Positions 51,994 to 64,000 of a stretch of DNA of 64,000 bases are shown here, in pieces. Each line of letters opens with the position of its first letter. The first letter of the stretch is position 1. Below the pieces are notes generated by a model, which saw only the letters and a list, made by a program, of their open reading frames with translations, did no database searches and was not told the origin of the DNA. Source of the DNA: Microbacterium testaceum StLB037. GTDB taxonomy: Bacteria; Actinomycetota; Actinomycetes; Actinomycetales; Microbacteriaceae. A program made the translations under genes and the position numbers. Location of the stretch: contig NZ_VTQH01000001.1 in the NCBI RefSeq assembly GCF_008763945.1, positions 145,347 through 209,346 of the forward strand. Direction: 5' to 3'.

Positions 51994-53307
51994 TCAGCTG
52001 AGGAACAGCCCCGCGAGCGTCTTCTTGCCGCGGCGCAGCACCGACACCCCGCCGGGGAGCGTCCCCTCGACGATCGCCTCGTCGCTGGTGACCTTCTCGC
52101 CGTCGAGCGTGACACCGCCCTGAGCGATGGCGCGCCGGGCGTCGCTCAAGCTGCCCGACAGTTCGGTGGCCGTCAGCGCCTCGACGACGGTCGTCCCGCG
52201 GGCGATCGTCGCGTTCGGCAATTCCTCGAGCGCCGTGCGCAGCACTGCGGCATCCAGGGCCTTCACATCGCCCTGCCCGAACAGCGCCTCGGTCGCCGCG
52301 ATCACGGCCTCGGTGGCCTCGACGCCGTGCACGGTCGTCAGCACCTCGCGGGCGAGGCGCTTCTGCGCGGCGCGACGGAACGGCTCCGCCTCGACGAGCG
52401 CCTCGTACTCCTCGATCTCGGCGCGCGTGAGGAACGTGAACACCTTCAGGCGCTCCACGACATCGCGGTCGTCGGTGTTGAGCCAGAACTGGTACATGAC
52501 CCAGGGGCTGCACATCTCGGCATCCAGCCAGATGGCATTGCCCTCGCTCTTGCCGAACTTCGTGCCGTCGCTGTTGGTGATCAGCGGCGTTCCGATCGCG
52601 TGCACCGAGACACCCTCGGCGCGGCGCACCAGGTCGGTGCCGCTGGTGAGGTTGCCCCACTGGTCGCTGCCGCCGGTCTGCAGCACGCAGCCGTACTGGC
52701 GGTACAGCTCGAGGTAGTCCAGGCCCTGCAGGATCTGGTAGCTGAACTCGGTGTAGCTGATCCCGGCCTCGGAGTTCAGGCGGGCACTGACGGCGTCTTT
52801 CTTCAGCATCGTGCCGACGCGGAAGTACTTGCCGATGTCGCGCAGGAAGTCGATGGCGCTCAGCGGCGCGGTCCAGTCGAGGTTGTTGACGATGCGCGCG
52901 GCGTTGTCGCCCTCGAAGCTCAAGAAACGCTCGACCTGCCCGCGCAGCAGACCCACCCACTCCTCGACGGTCTCGCGGGCGTTGAGCGTGCGCTCGGCCG
53001 TCGGGCGCGGATCGCCGACGAGACCGGTCGAGCCGCCGACGAGACCGAGGGGGTGGTGACCGGCGAGCTGCAGGCGACGCATCGTGAGCAGCTGCACGAG
53101 GTTGCCCAGGTGCAGGCTCGGGGCGGTCGGGTCGAAGCCGCAGTAGAACGTGAGGGGGTCTCCACCGAGGAGTTCGCGCAGTTCGCCCTCATCGGTCGAG
53201 ACGTGCACCAGCCCGCGATACACCAGCTCGTCCCAGACGTTGTCGAAGGTCGGGTCGATGGCGGGGGTGAGGGCGCTCACGGGCGCCGCGTCGGTGGAGG
53301 CAGACAC
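51994..53307 (-). CDS. tyrS: Tyrosyl-tRNA synthetase
   Basis: 437 residues from a GTG. Class I signatures: the HIGH-like PTAPSLHLGNLVQLLTMRRL and the KMSKS-like KFGKSEGNAIWLDAEM, plus the tyrosine pocket FSYQILQGLDYLELYRQYGC and GGSDQWGNLTSGTDLVRR. The C-terminal S4 domain (GGVTLDGEKVTSDEAIVEG) is complete. Housekeeping enzyme in translation; normal length. Confidence 0.97.
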   Translation of the reverse strand: MSASTDAAPVSALTPAIDPTFDNVWDELVYRGLVHVSTDEGELRELLGGDPLTFYCGFDPTAPSLHLGNLVQLLTMRRLQLAGHHPLGLVGGSTGLVGDPRPTAERTLNARETVEEWVGLLRGQVERFLSFEGDNAARIVNNLDWTAPLSAIDFLRDIGKYFRVGTMLKKDAVSARLNSEAGISYTEFSYQILQGLDYLELYRQYGCVLQTGGSDQWGNLTSGTDLVRRAEGVSVHAIGTPLITNSDGTKFGKSEGNAIWLDAEMCSPWVMYQFWLNTDDRDVVERLKVFTFLTRAEIEEYEALVEAEPFRRAAQKRLAREVLTTVHGVEATEAVIAATEALFGQGDVKALDAAVLRTALEELPNATIARGTTVVEALTATELSGSLSDARRAIAQGGVTLDGEKVTSDEAIVEGTLPGGVSVLRRGKKTLAGLFLS

Positions 53308-53382
53308 CGGTTCAGGGTATCAGCGGGGCGAGAAGGCTCCGGATGCCACGACCCTGCGGCATCCGGGCCCGTGGCGGTCTCG

Positions 53383-54147
53383 TCACCCGGCGTGAACGCC
53401 CCACCACACCAGGAACGCCGCGGCCAGGGCGGTGACCCAGCTGACCAGGCTGCCGATGAGGAAGTACTCCGCGCGATCGCCGTCGTCGCGGTCGCGCGAG
53501 ATCTCGGGGAAGCGCACGATCCCCTTCGCCGCGAGCACCGCGGCGATGAGGGTGTAGGCCCCGGTGAGGGTGAGCACGAAGACCAGGATCCGCTCGAGGG
53601 GCCCGATCAGGCGCCCGCCCTTGAGTCCGGGCACGGGGGCGGCGGGCACGGCCGCGTCGACGCCGATGGGGGCGGTTCCGGATGCCACGGGCCGGGGATC
53701 CAGCTCGACCCGCCCACCCATCTCGGACCGCAGCGCGATACGCACCACGGCGTTGCCGGACTCCAGCAGGAACACCAGGCACCCGACGACGAGGACGGCG
53801 ACATCGATCGACACCGACGACCCCGGTCGGTACATCGCCCACGCCTCGCCGAGCAGACCCGGGCGCTCACGACCCGGGGCGATGATCACGCACGCCGCCG
53901 CGGCGAGCGCGAGCAGGGCGACCGGCCACAGCCCCGCCCGCGCGGGGCCGTCCTCGGGCACGACCCACGTCCAGATGGCGGCGACGGCAACGGCGAGGAT
54001 GCCCGCCACCACGGCGTTCAGTCCCGCCGAGACGAGGATGAGAGCGAGGGATGCCACGGCGAAGGCGACCCACCGCCGCGTGCGGATCATCTGACGGATC
54101 AGGTCGACCGCGCCGACGGCGAGCAGGAGGAGACCGGCAGCGATCAT
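53383..54147 (-). CDS. Membrane protein coupled to SatD
   Basis: 254 residues, about six membrane helices: MIAAGLLLLAVGAVDLIRQM, AVASLALILVSAGLNAVVAG, LWPVALLALAAAACVIIAPG, VAVLVVGCLVFLLESGNAVV and FLIGSLVSWVTALAAAFLVW. A soluble loop of about 45 residues precedes the fifth helix. No motif recognised. It overlaps the satD-like gene by 4 bp (ATGA), the same pairing seen in other actinobacteria, so the two proteins probably work together. Confidence 0.75.
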   Translation of the reverse strand: MIAAGLLLLAVGAVDLIRQMIRTRRWVAFAVASLALILVSAGLNAVVAGILAVAVAAIWTWVVPEDGPARAGLWPVALLALAAAACVIIAPGRERPGLLGEAWAMYRPGSSVSIDVAVLVVGCLVFLLESGNAVVRIALRSEMGGRVELDPRPVASGTAPIGVDAAVPAAPVPGLKGGRLIGPLERILVFVLTLTGAYTLIAAVLAAKGIVRFPEISRDRDDGDRAEYFLIGSLVSWVTALAAAFLVWWGVHAG

Positions 54148-54791
54148 GAGCGCACCCCGGCGGTGAGAGCAGTGAAGCCCTCGACGAGGGCGGCGGAACC
54201 GGCGGCGGTCAGAGCCTGTGAGACGGCGGACTGACTGACGCCCTCGGTCTCGGCCAGCTCTCGCTGGGATCGGCCGAGGCATCGTCCGTAGGTGAGCCGG
54301 CGCGACCTCTCGCTCATGGCCGAGACGAGCTGGTCGCGACTCAGGGCGTAGGCGCGGGCGAGCGCGATGGTCTCGGTCATGGTGGCATCCTGCCCCTCGG
54401 CGAGGACGATCCAGGTGCGGGCGAGCGGCGCGGCGCGCTGCTGCAGCCGTTCGATGTGGTCGACGGCCTCGCGGGCGGCCCACCAGGCCGGCCCCTCCGG
54501 CACGGTGCGGTCGGCCAGCTCGATCGGCCGCACCTCCCCCACGCCGACACCGAAACGGCAGTCGACGTCGTCGGGCAGGGCCAGACGCAGCAACAGCAGT
54601 GACGCGAGGGCGTCCGCGAGGGTGTCGTACTCGCCCTGCAGTTCGTCTCCGACCACGGGCGAGAGGGGGGCAGTGGCCACCGGCAGATCGCGGTGGACGA
54701 TCGCGACCGCGTCGACGATCGAGCGTTGAGCGCCGGCACGATCCTCGAGTCGCCGGGAGGCGACGATATCGGCGATCACGGCGACGGTCAT
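54144..54791 (-). CDS. SatD family protein with C-terminal HTH
   Basis: 215 residues. N-terminal SatD domain (TVAVIADIVASRRLEDRAGA, VVGDELQGEYDTLADALASL, FGVGVGEVRPIELADRTVPE) and a C-terminal helix-turn-helix (CLGRSQRELAETEGVSQSAV, then SQALTAAG). The combination suggests a transcriptional regulator sensing an unknown ligand. GCTTAT/ATAAGC half-sites just upstream of its start are a likely autoregulatory operator. Confidence 0.82.
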   Translation of the reverse strand: MTVAVIADIVASRRLEDRAGAQRSIVDAVAIVHRDLPVATAPLSPVVGDELQGEYDTLADALASLLLLRLALPDDVDCRFGVGVGEVRPIELADRTVPEGPAWWAAREAVDHIERLQQRAAPLARTWIVLAEGQDATMTETIALARAYALSRDQLVSAMSERSRRLTYGRCLGRSQRELAETEGVSQSAVSQALTAAGSAALVEGFTALTAGVRS

Positions 54792-54793
54792 GA

Positions 54794-54829
54794 CATAAGC
54801 CTAACGCTTATGAGCCAAGTTTGATAAGC
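54794..54829. promoter_or_regulatory. Probable operator upstream of the SatD-family gene
   Basis: Perfect inverted repeat CATAAGC-CTAAC-GCTTATG (54794-54812), followed by a third half-site GATAAGC at 54823-54829. AT-rich island between the SatD-like gene and argH, 3 bp upstream of the SatD-like start. Likely bound by that protein's HTH. Confidence 0.55.
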
Positions 54830-54842
54830 AAGAAGCTGATAT

Positions 54843-60466
<5,624 letters not shown>

Positions 60467-60470
<4 letters not shown>

Positions 60471-61624
60471 GAGGAGTAAGCGCTGTTCTCGTGGACGTAG
60501 TCGTGCGTGAGGTCGTTGGTGCGGATCGTGGCCGTCGCCTCGCCCACCCGCAGGTCGATGACGAGGTCGGTGGCGCGCGGGGTGAGGTCGACGTCCTCGC
60601 GCGGGCGGTCGGGACCGCCGGCCGTGCACACGCGCACGCCGTTCATCCACACGTCCACGTCGTAAGGGTCGAAGGCCGCGTTCGTGGTGCCGATGGCGGC
60701 GAGCACCCGGCCCCAGTTGGGGTCGTTGCCGAAGATCGCGGCCTTGAAGAGGTTGTTGCGGGCGACCGAGCGACCGACCTCGACGGCGTCGTCCTCGCTC
60801 GCGGCGTTCACCACCTGGATCGTGATGTCGTGGCTGGCGCCCTCGGCGTCGCCCTGCAGCTGCGCGGCGAGGTCGTCGCACACCCCGGCGAGGGCCGCGG
60901 CGAACTCGGCGGCATCCACCCGGATGCCGCTGGCACCGCTCGCGAGGAGCGTGACCTGGTCGTTGGTCGACATGCAGCCGTCGGAATCGAGCCGGTCGAA
61001 GCTGACCCGGGTCGCCGAGCGGAGGGCGGCATCGGCCTCGACCGCGTCGAGCACGACGTCCGTCGTCAACACGACGAGCATCGTGGCCAGACCGGGAGCC
61101 AGCATTCCGGCGCCCTTCGCCATGCCGCCGATCGACCACCCGGCGCCGCTGTGGACCGCGCGCTTGGGCCGGGAATCGGTGGTCATGATCGCCAGCGAGG
61201 CGTCTTCTCCGCCCTCGGTCGAGAGAGCGGCCACGCCCTCGTCGACGCCCTGGAGCACTCTGGCGCGGAAGACCTCGTCACCGGTGCCGATGAGCCCGGT
61301 GGAGCACACGACGACATCGCCCGCTCCGACACCGAGCAGCTCGGCAGCGCGCTCGGCGGTCTGGTGCGTGGTCTGAAACCCGAAGGATCCGGTGAAGCAG
61401 TTCGCGCCACCCGAGTTCAGCACGACCGCCTCGATCGTGCCGTCTTTGACGACCTGCTCCGACCACAGGATGGGGTTGGCTTTCGCCCGGTTCGACGTGA
61501 ACACCGCCGCCCCGACCTTGAGCGGGCCGCGGTTCACCACGAGGGCGACGTCGCGCGCGCCGGTCGACTTCAGGCCGACCGCAACGCCGGCGGCCTCGAA
61601 TCCTGCGGGGACGGTCACGCTCAC
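60467..61624 (-). CDS. argJ: Bifunctional glutamate N-acetyltransferase/ornithine acetyltransferase
   Basis: 385 residues. The self-cleavage site Ala-Thr is in [20 protein letters not shown]; other marks are [36 protein letters not shown] and [20 protein letters not shown]. The recycling (cyclic) route of arginine synthesis is therefore used. Overlaps argB and argC by 4 bp. Confidence 0.97.
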
Positions 61625-62670
61625 GGGGCGACTCCGTTCAGGGGAAGGGCGGTGGTCTCGGCGAGACCGAGCGCGAGGTTCATGGACTGCACGGCGGCAC
61701 CGGCCGTGCCCTTGACGAGGTTGTCGACCGCGGCGACGACCGTCACTCGGTTGGCCGCGCGATCGATCGCCAGGCCCATCGACGCGATGTTCGCGCCGAG
61801 CACGTCGGCCGTGCGCGGGAAGACGCCCTCGGGGAGCAGCTCGACGAAGGTCTCTTCGCCATAAGCCACCTCCCAGGCGCCGCGGATCTCGGCATCCGTC
61901 GCTCCTTCTCGAATGGGGGCGGACGAGGTGGCGAGGATGCCGCGCGACATCGGCACGAGAACGGGAGTGAACGATAGCCGGATGCCGTCTCGCGGCGCCC
62001 CGGCGGCGACCAGCGCCTGCCGGATCTCGGGGATGTGTCGATGTGTACCGCCAACGGCATACGGGTTGGCGGAGCCGAGGATTTCGCTCGCGAGGAGGTT
62101 GGTCTTGGCCGATTTGCCGGCGCCGCTCGGACCCACGGCGAGGACCGACACGATGTCGGAGGGGTCGATGACCCCGGCGGCGATACCGGGGGCGAGCGAG
62201 AGCGCGACGGTCGACGCATTGCAGCCGGGGGCCGCGACGCGCGTCGCATCGCGGAGGTTCTCGCGCTGCTTCCCGCCCGCAACGGGGAGCTCGGGCACCC
62301 CGTACGCCCAGGGGTCGGGGTGGGGCCCTCCGTAGAACGCCGCCCAGTCCTCCGCGGAGGTCAGGCGGTGGTCGGCACCGGCGTCGACGACGAGCGGGGT
62401 ATCGGCCAGGGCGTCGGTGTACTGCGCAGATTGACCGTGCGGTAGAGCGAGGAAGACCACGTCGTGCCCGGCGAGGACCTCGGGTGTGGTCTGCTTCAGC
62501 TCGAGATGGGCGAGCGAGCGCAGGTGCGGCTGATGCGCGACGAGAGGCTGCCCCGCGTTGGAGTGCGCGGTGACGGTGCGGATCTCGACATCGGGATGAG
62601 AGGCCAGGAGGCGGAGGATCTCGCCACCCGCGTAGCCGGAAGCGCCGGAAACGGCGACCGAGAGGGTCAT
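61621..62670 (-). CDS. argC: N-acetyl-gamma-glutamyl-phosphate reductase
   Basis: 349 residues; first gene of the operon. NADP fold [20 protein letters not shown]; catalytic Cys in [37 protein letters not shown] and [17 protein letters not shown] segment ([20 protein letters not shown]) complete the family set. A good ribosome-binding site (aaggtgg) precedes the ATG. Upstream lies an Arg-rich mini-ORF. Confidence 0.97.
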   Translation of the reverse strand: MTLSVAVSGASGYAGGEILRLLASHPDVEIRTVTAHSNAGQPLVAHQPHLRSLAHLELKQTTPEVLAGHDVVFLALPHGQSAQYTDALADTPLVVDAGADHRLTSAEDWAAFYGGPHPDPWAYGVPELPVAGGKQRENLRDATRVAAPGCNASTVALSLAPGIAAGVIDPSDIVSVLAVGPSGAGKSAKTNLLASEILGSANPYAVGGTHRHIPEIRQALVAAGAPRDGIRLSFTPVLVPMSRGILATSSAPIREGATDAEIRGAWEVAYGEETFVELLPEGVFPRTADVLGANIASMGLAIDRAANRVTVVAAVDNLVKGTAGAAVQSMNLALGLAETTALPLNGVAP

Positions 62671-62752
62671 GTATCCACCTTACGAGTCGGGGCTGGTGCT
62701 GAAATCAGCGTGAACCGGGGCGGCGACGCCCGTATGCCCGACCGATGGCGGG

Positions 62753-62848
62753 TTACGAGGTCGCCGAGAATCGGCGCGCGACCCGACGTCGACGCTCGTC
62801 ACCGGTGCTCACGAAGAGCTCCTCGGTGCGCACGGTGATCGACGACAT
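62753..62848 (-). CDS. Possible Arg-rich leader peptide of the arginine operon
   Basis: A 31-codon frame on the operon's strand, ending 82 bp before argC: MSSITVRTEELFVSTGDE followed by RRRRVARRFSATS. Six of eight consecutive codons are Arg (CGT CGA CGT CGG GTC GCG CGC CGA). A stem GGGCG-TCGC-CGCCC and a second GCTGA-TT-TCAGC follow before argC. This is what an amino-acid attenuator would look like, but the start lacks a strong ribosome-binding site, and Arg-rich frames are common by chance in GC-rich DNA. Confidence 0.35.
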   Translation of the reverse strand: MSSITVRTEELFVSTGDERRRRVARRFSATS

Positions 62849-62895
62849 GTGGCGAGGGTATCCGCAGCGGAGGCGGTGGGGCAAATCAGCGAGTG

Positions 62896-62938
62896 TTGCA
62901 TCGCCCACGCGCTAGCAGTCGCGATACCCGCGATGCAA
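62896..62938. promoter_or_regulatory. 9-bp inverted repeat upstream of the arginine operon
   Basis: TTGCATCGC (62896-62904) and GCGATGCAA (62930-62938), 25 bp apart. The spacing fits two operator half-sites on the same DNA face; it could bind ArgR or the regulator of the divergent secreted-protein gene. A second hairpin element lies directly next to it. Confidence 0.5.
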
Positions 62939-62946
62939 TCCTCCCG

Positions 62947-62966
62947 TGTCCCCCAAATGGGGGACA
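62947..62966. promoter_or_regulatory. Inverted repeat TGTCCCCC-AAAT-GGGGGACA
   Basis: A compact perfect 8-bp palindromic pair with a 4-base AAAT centre, 255 bp upstream of the secreted repeat-protein gene. It has the look of a dimeric transcription-factor site; gaaaaggccctatgctgtgaac follows, where cctatgct might serve as a -10 region. Confidence 0.5.
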
Positions 62967-62988
62967 GAAAAGGCCCTATGCTGTGAAC

Positions 62989-63042
62989 CTGCCCTCATCG
63001 CCGGGCACTTCCGACTGCCCCCCTTACCGGCGATGAGGGCAG
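62989..63042. promoter_or_regulatory. 16-bp perfect stem-loop
   Basis: CTGCCCTCATCGCCGG (62989-63004) pairs perfectly with CCGGCGATGAGGGCAG (63027-63042) around a 22-base loop that itself contains CCCCCC. Strong enough to terminate transcription or shield a message; located between the divergent arginine operon and the secreted repeat protein. The rest of 62671-63220 shows no gene other than the mini-ORF. Confidence 0.7.
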
Positions 63043-63220
63043 ATTTCTGCGCGCACCCGCATGCGCATCCCCGAAGGAGCCGACACGGCACGTCGACCGG
63101 CGCACGTCGCGTGATTGTGACGGCGCACGGCGACGAAGTCAAGTCTTCCCAGCCGGTTCATCGCCCCTCTCTACTTTCGGACCCGTTGGTGCTTAGGGGG
63201 GCCTAGGCGACCAGGGGAAC

Positions 63221-64000
63221 ATGGTGCTTCGCACGAAATTTCATAACGACAGCGTCCCGCCGTCCATGCGGGCTCGGCGGACGCTCATCAAGACGACAGC
63301 CGTCGTCGCTCTGAGTGCCCTCGCGGCATTCGGTGCACCGCTCAGCGCCTCGGCACTAAGCGACTCGGTAACGGAGGAGTCGTCGACGACGACGACCACC
63401 ACGGACTGGTCTCACGGGGGCGGGTCTCACACGGACGGGTCGCACAGCGACGGGTCTCACGCGGACGGGTCGCACAGCGACGGTAAGACCGACGGACACT
63501 CGGACGGCAAGACCGACGGGAACACCGACGGACACTCCGACGGCAAGACCGACGGGAACACCGACGGACACTCCGACGGCCACACCGACGGGAACACCGA
63601 CGGCAAGACCGATGGGAACACCGACGGCAAGACCGACGGCAAGACCGACGGCCACACCGACGGGAACACCGACGGCAAGACCGATGGGAACACCGACGGC
63701 AAGACCGACGGCAAGACCGACGGCCACACCGACGGCAAGACCGACGGACACACCGACGGCCACACCGACGGCAAGACCGACGGACACACCGACGGCCACA
63801 CCGACGGACACTCCGACGGCAAGACCGACGGACACACCGACGGCCACACCGACGGACACACCGACGGACACTCCGACGGCCACACCGACGGCAAGACGGA
63901 CGGACACTCTGACGGCAAGACCGACGGCAAGACCGACGGCAAAACCGACGGACACACCGACGGACACACCGACGGCAAAACCGACGGACACTCCGACGGC
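63221..64000 (+). CDS. Secreted tetrapeptide-repeat protein (cut by window edge)
   Basis: The frame opens with the ATG at 63221 (aggggaac upstream) and is still open at the window end, 260 codons. Residues 1-48 include a basic start and a signal peptide ([20 protein letters not shown], then SASA). After a Ser/Thr-rich linker, from about residue 66 the protein is an almost uninterrupted run of 4-residue units (K/H/N)(T/S)DG, about 48 copies, encoded by a 12-bp DNA repeat. Every fourth residue pair is Asp-Gly, so it could bind divalent metal ions or form a stiff surface stalk. I know no family with this exact repeat. A C-terminal anchor may lie beyond the window. Confidence 0.8.
   Translation, partial: MVLRTKFHNDSVPPSMRARRTLIKTTAVVALSALAAFGAPLSASALSDSVTEESSTTTTTTDWSHGGGSHTDGSHSDGSHADGSHSDGKTDGHSDGKTDGNTDGHSDGKTDGNTDGHSDGHTDGNTDGKTDGNTDGKTDGKTDGHTDGNTDGKTDGNTDGKTDGKTDGHTDGKTDGHTDGHTDGKTDGHTDGHTDGHSDGKTDGHTDGHTDGHTDGHSDGHTDGKTDGHSDGKTDGKTDGKTDGHTDGHTDGKTDGHSDG

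Noticed and set aside
51853..54234. 793-codon plus-strand frame opposite tyrS and its neighbours
   Set aside because: Antisense shadow of tyrS (complete synthetase motifs) and the membrane protein gene.
63356..63991. Two minus-strand frames rich in SVGVAVG or PSVCPSV
   Set aside because: The 12-bp repeat keeps every frame open; only the plus-strand frame has a signal peptide and ribosome-binding site.

Overview
The window is high-GC DNA that looks like an actinobacterium of the family Microbacteriaceae, most likely Microbacterium. The evidence is the strong G/C third-position bias, frequent GTG starts, ATGA/GTGA gene overlaps, the recurring ggcatcc/gatgcc codon style, and small protein families I associate with Microbacteriaceae. 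The species assignment is inference.

Layout. (1) 1-2.1 kb: end of an iron-siderophore ABC uptake operon. The second FecCD permease and the siderophore-interacting protein each carry one single-base frameshift in a G run. (2) 2.2-6.3 kb: a type VII (ESX-like) polymorphic-toxin locus with a YbaB-like protein, an EspC/WXG-like partner, a 431-aa toxin ending in an Ntox15-type DNase domain, a GAD/DUF1851 immunity protein, and spare or decayed immunity genes. (3) 6.4-14.9 kb: ordinary small genes (NUDIX, barstar-like, AraC, DUF2000, YnfA, FAD dehydrogenase, YihY, histidine phosphatase, NnrD) plus a decayed fatty-acid desaturase. (4) 15-39.9 kb: a large accessory region that ends at a tRNA-Pro. It begins with defence-type genes (GIY-YIG nuclease, SIR2-DUF4020 protein, P-loop ATPase, metallophosphoesterase, MbcA/Xre-like antitoxin domains). 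It continues through a zone of paralogous small proteins and pseudogenes, an intact desaturase, and a CmtR/CDF metal module. It ends with two tyrosine-recombinase-like genes coupled to a DDE-transposase-like gene. (5) 40-51 kb: core genome (GNAT, S4 RNA-binding protein, NUDIX-NYN fusion, two DUF805 proteins, then der-cmk-tyrA-rluB-scpB-scpA-parA). (6) 51-62.7 kb: DUF4184, tyrS, SatD and a membrane partner, then the arginine operon argC-J-B-D-F, a membrane acyltransferase-like gene, and argH. (7) 62.7-64 kb: a regulatory-looking intergenic stretch, including an Arg-rich mini-ORF upstream of argC, and the start of a secreted protein made of a (K/H/N)(T/S)DG tetrapeptide repeat that runs off the end.

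How genes work together. The toxin locus is a self-contained secreted DNase-immunity set; its export machinery is not in the window. The SIR2-DUF4020 and ATPase genes are candidates for abortive-infection defence. The 24-33 kb zone contains at least five families present twice, with one member often broken, which suggests duplication and decay of a module of unknown function. The arginine genes overlap by 4 bp nearly throughout and are clearly one operon.
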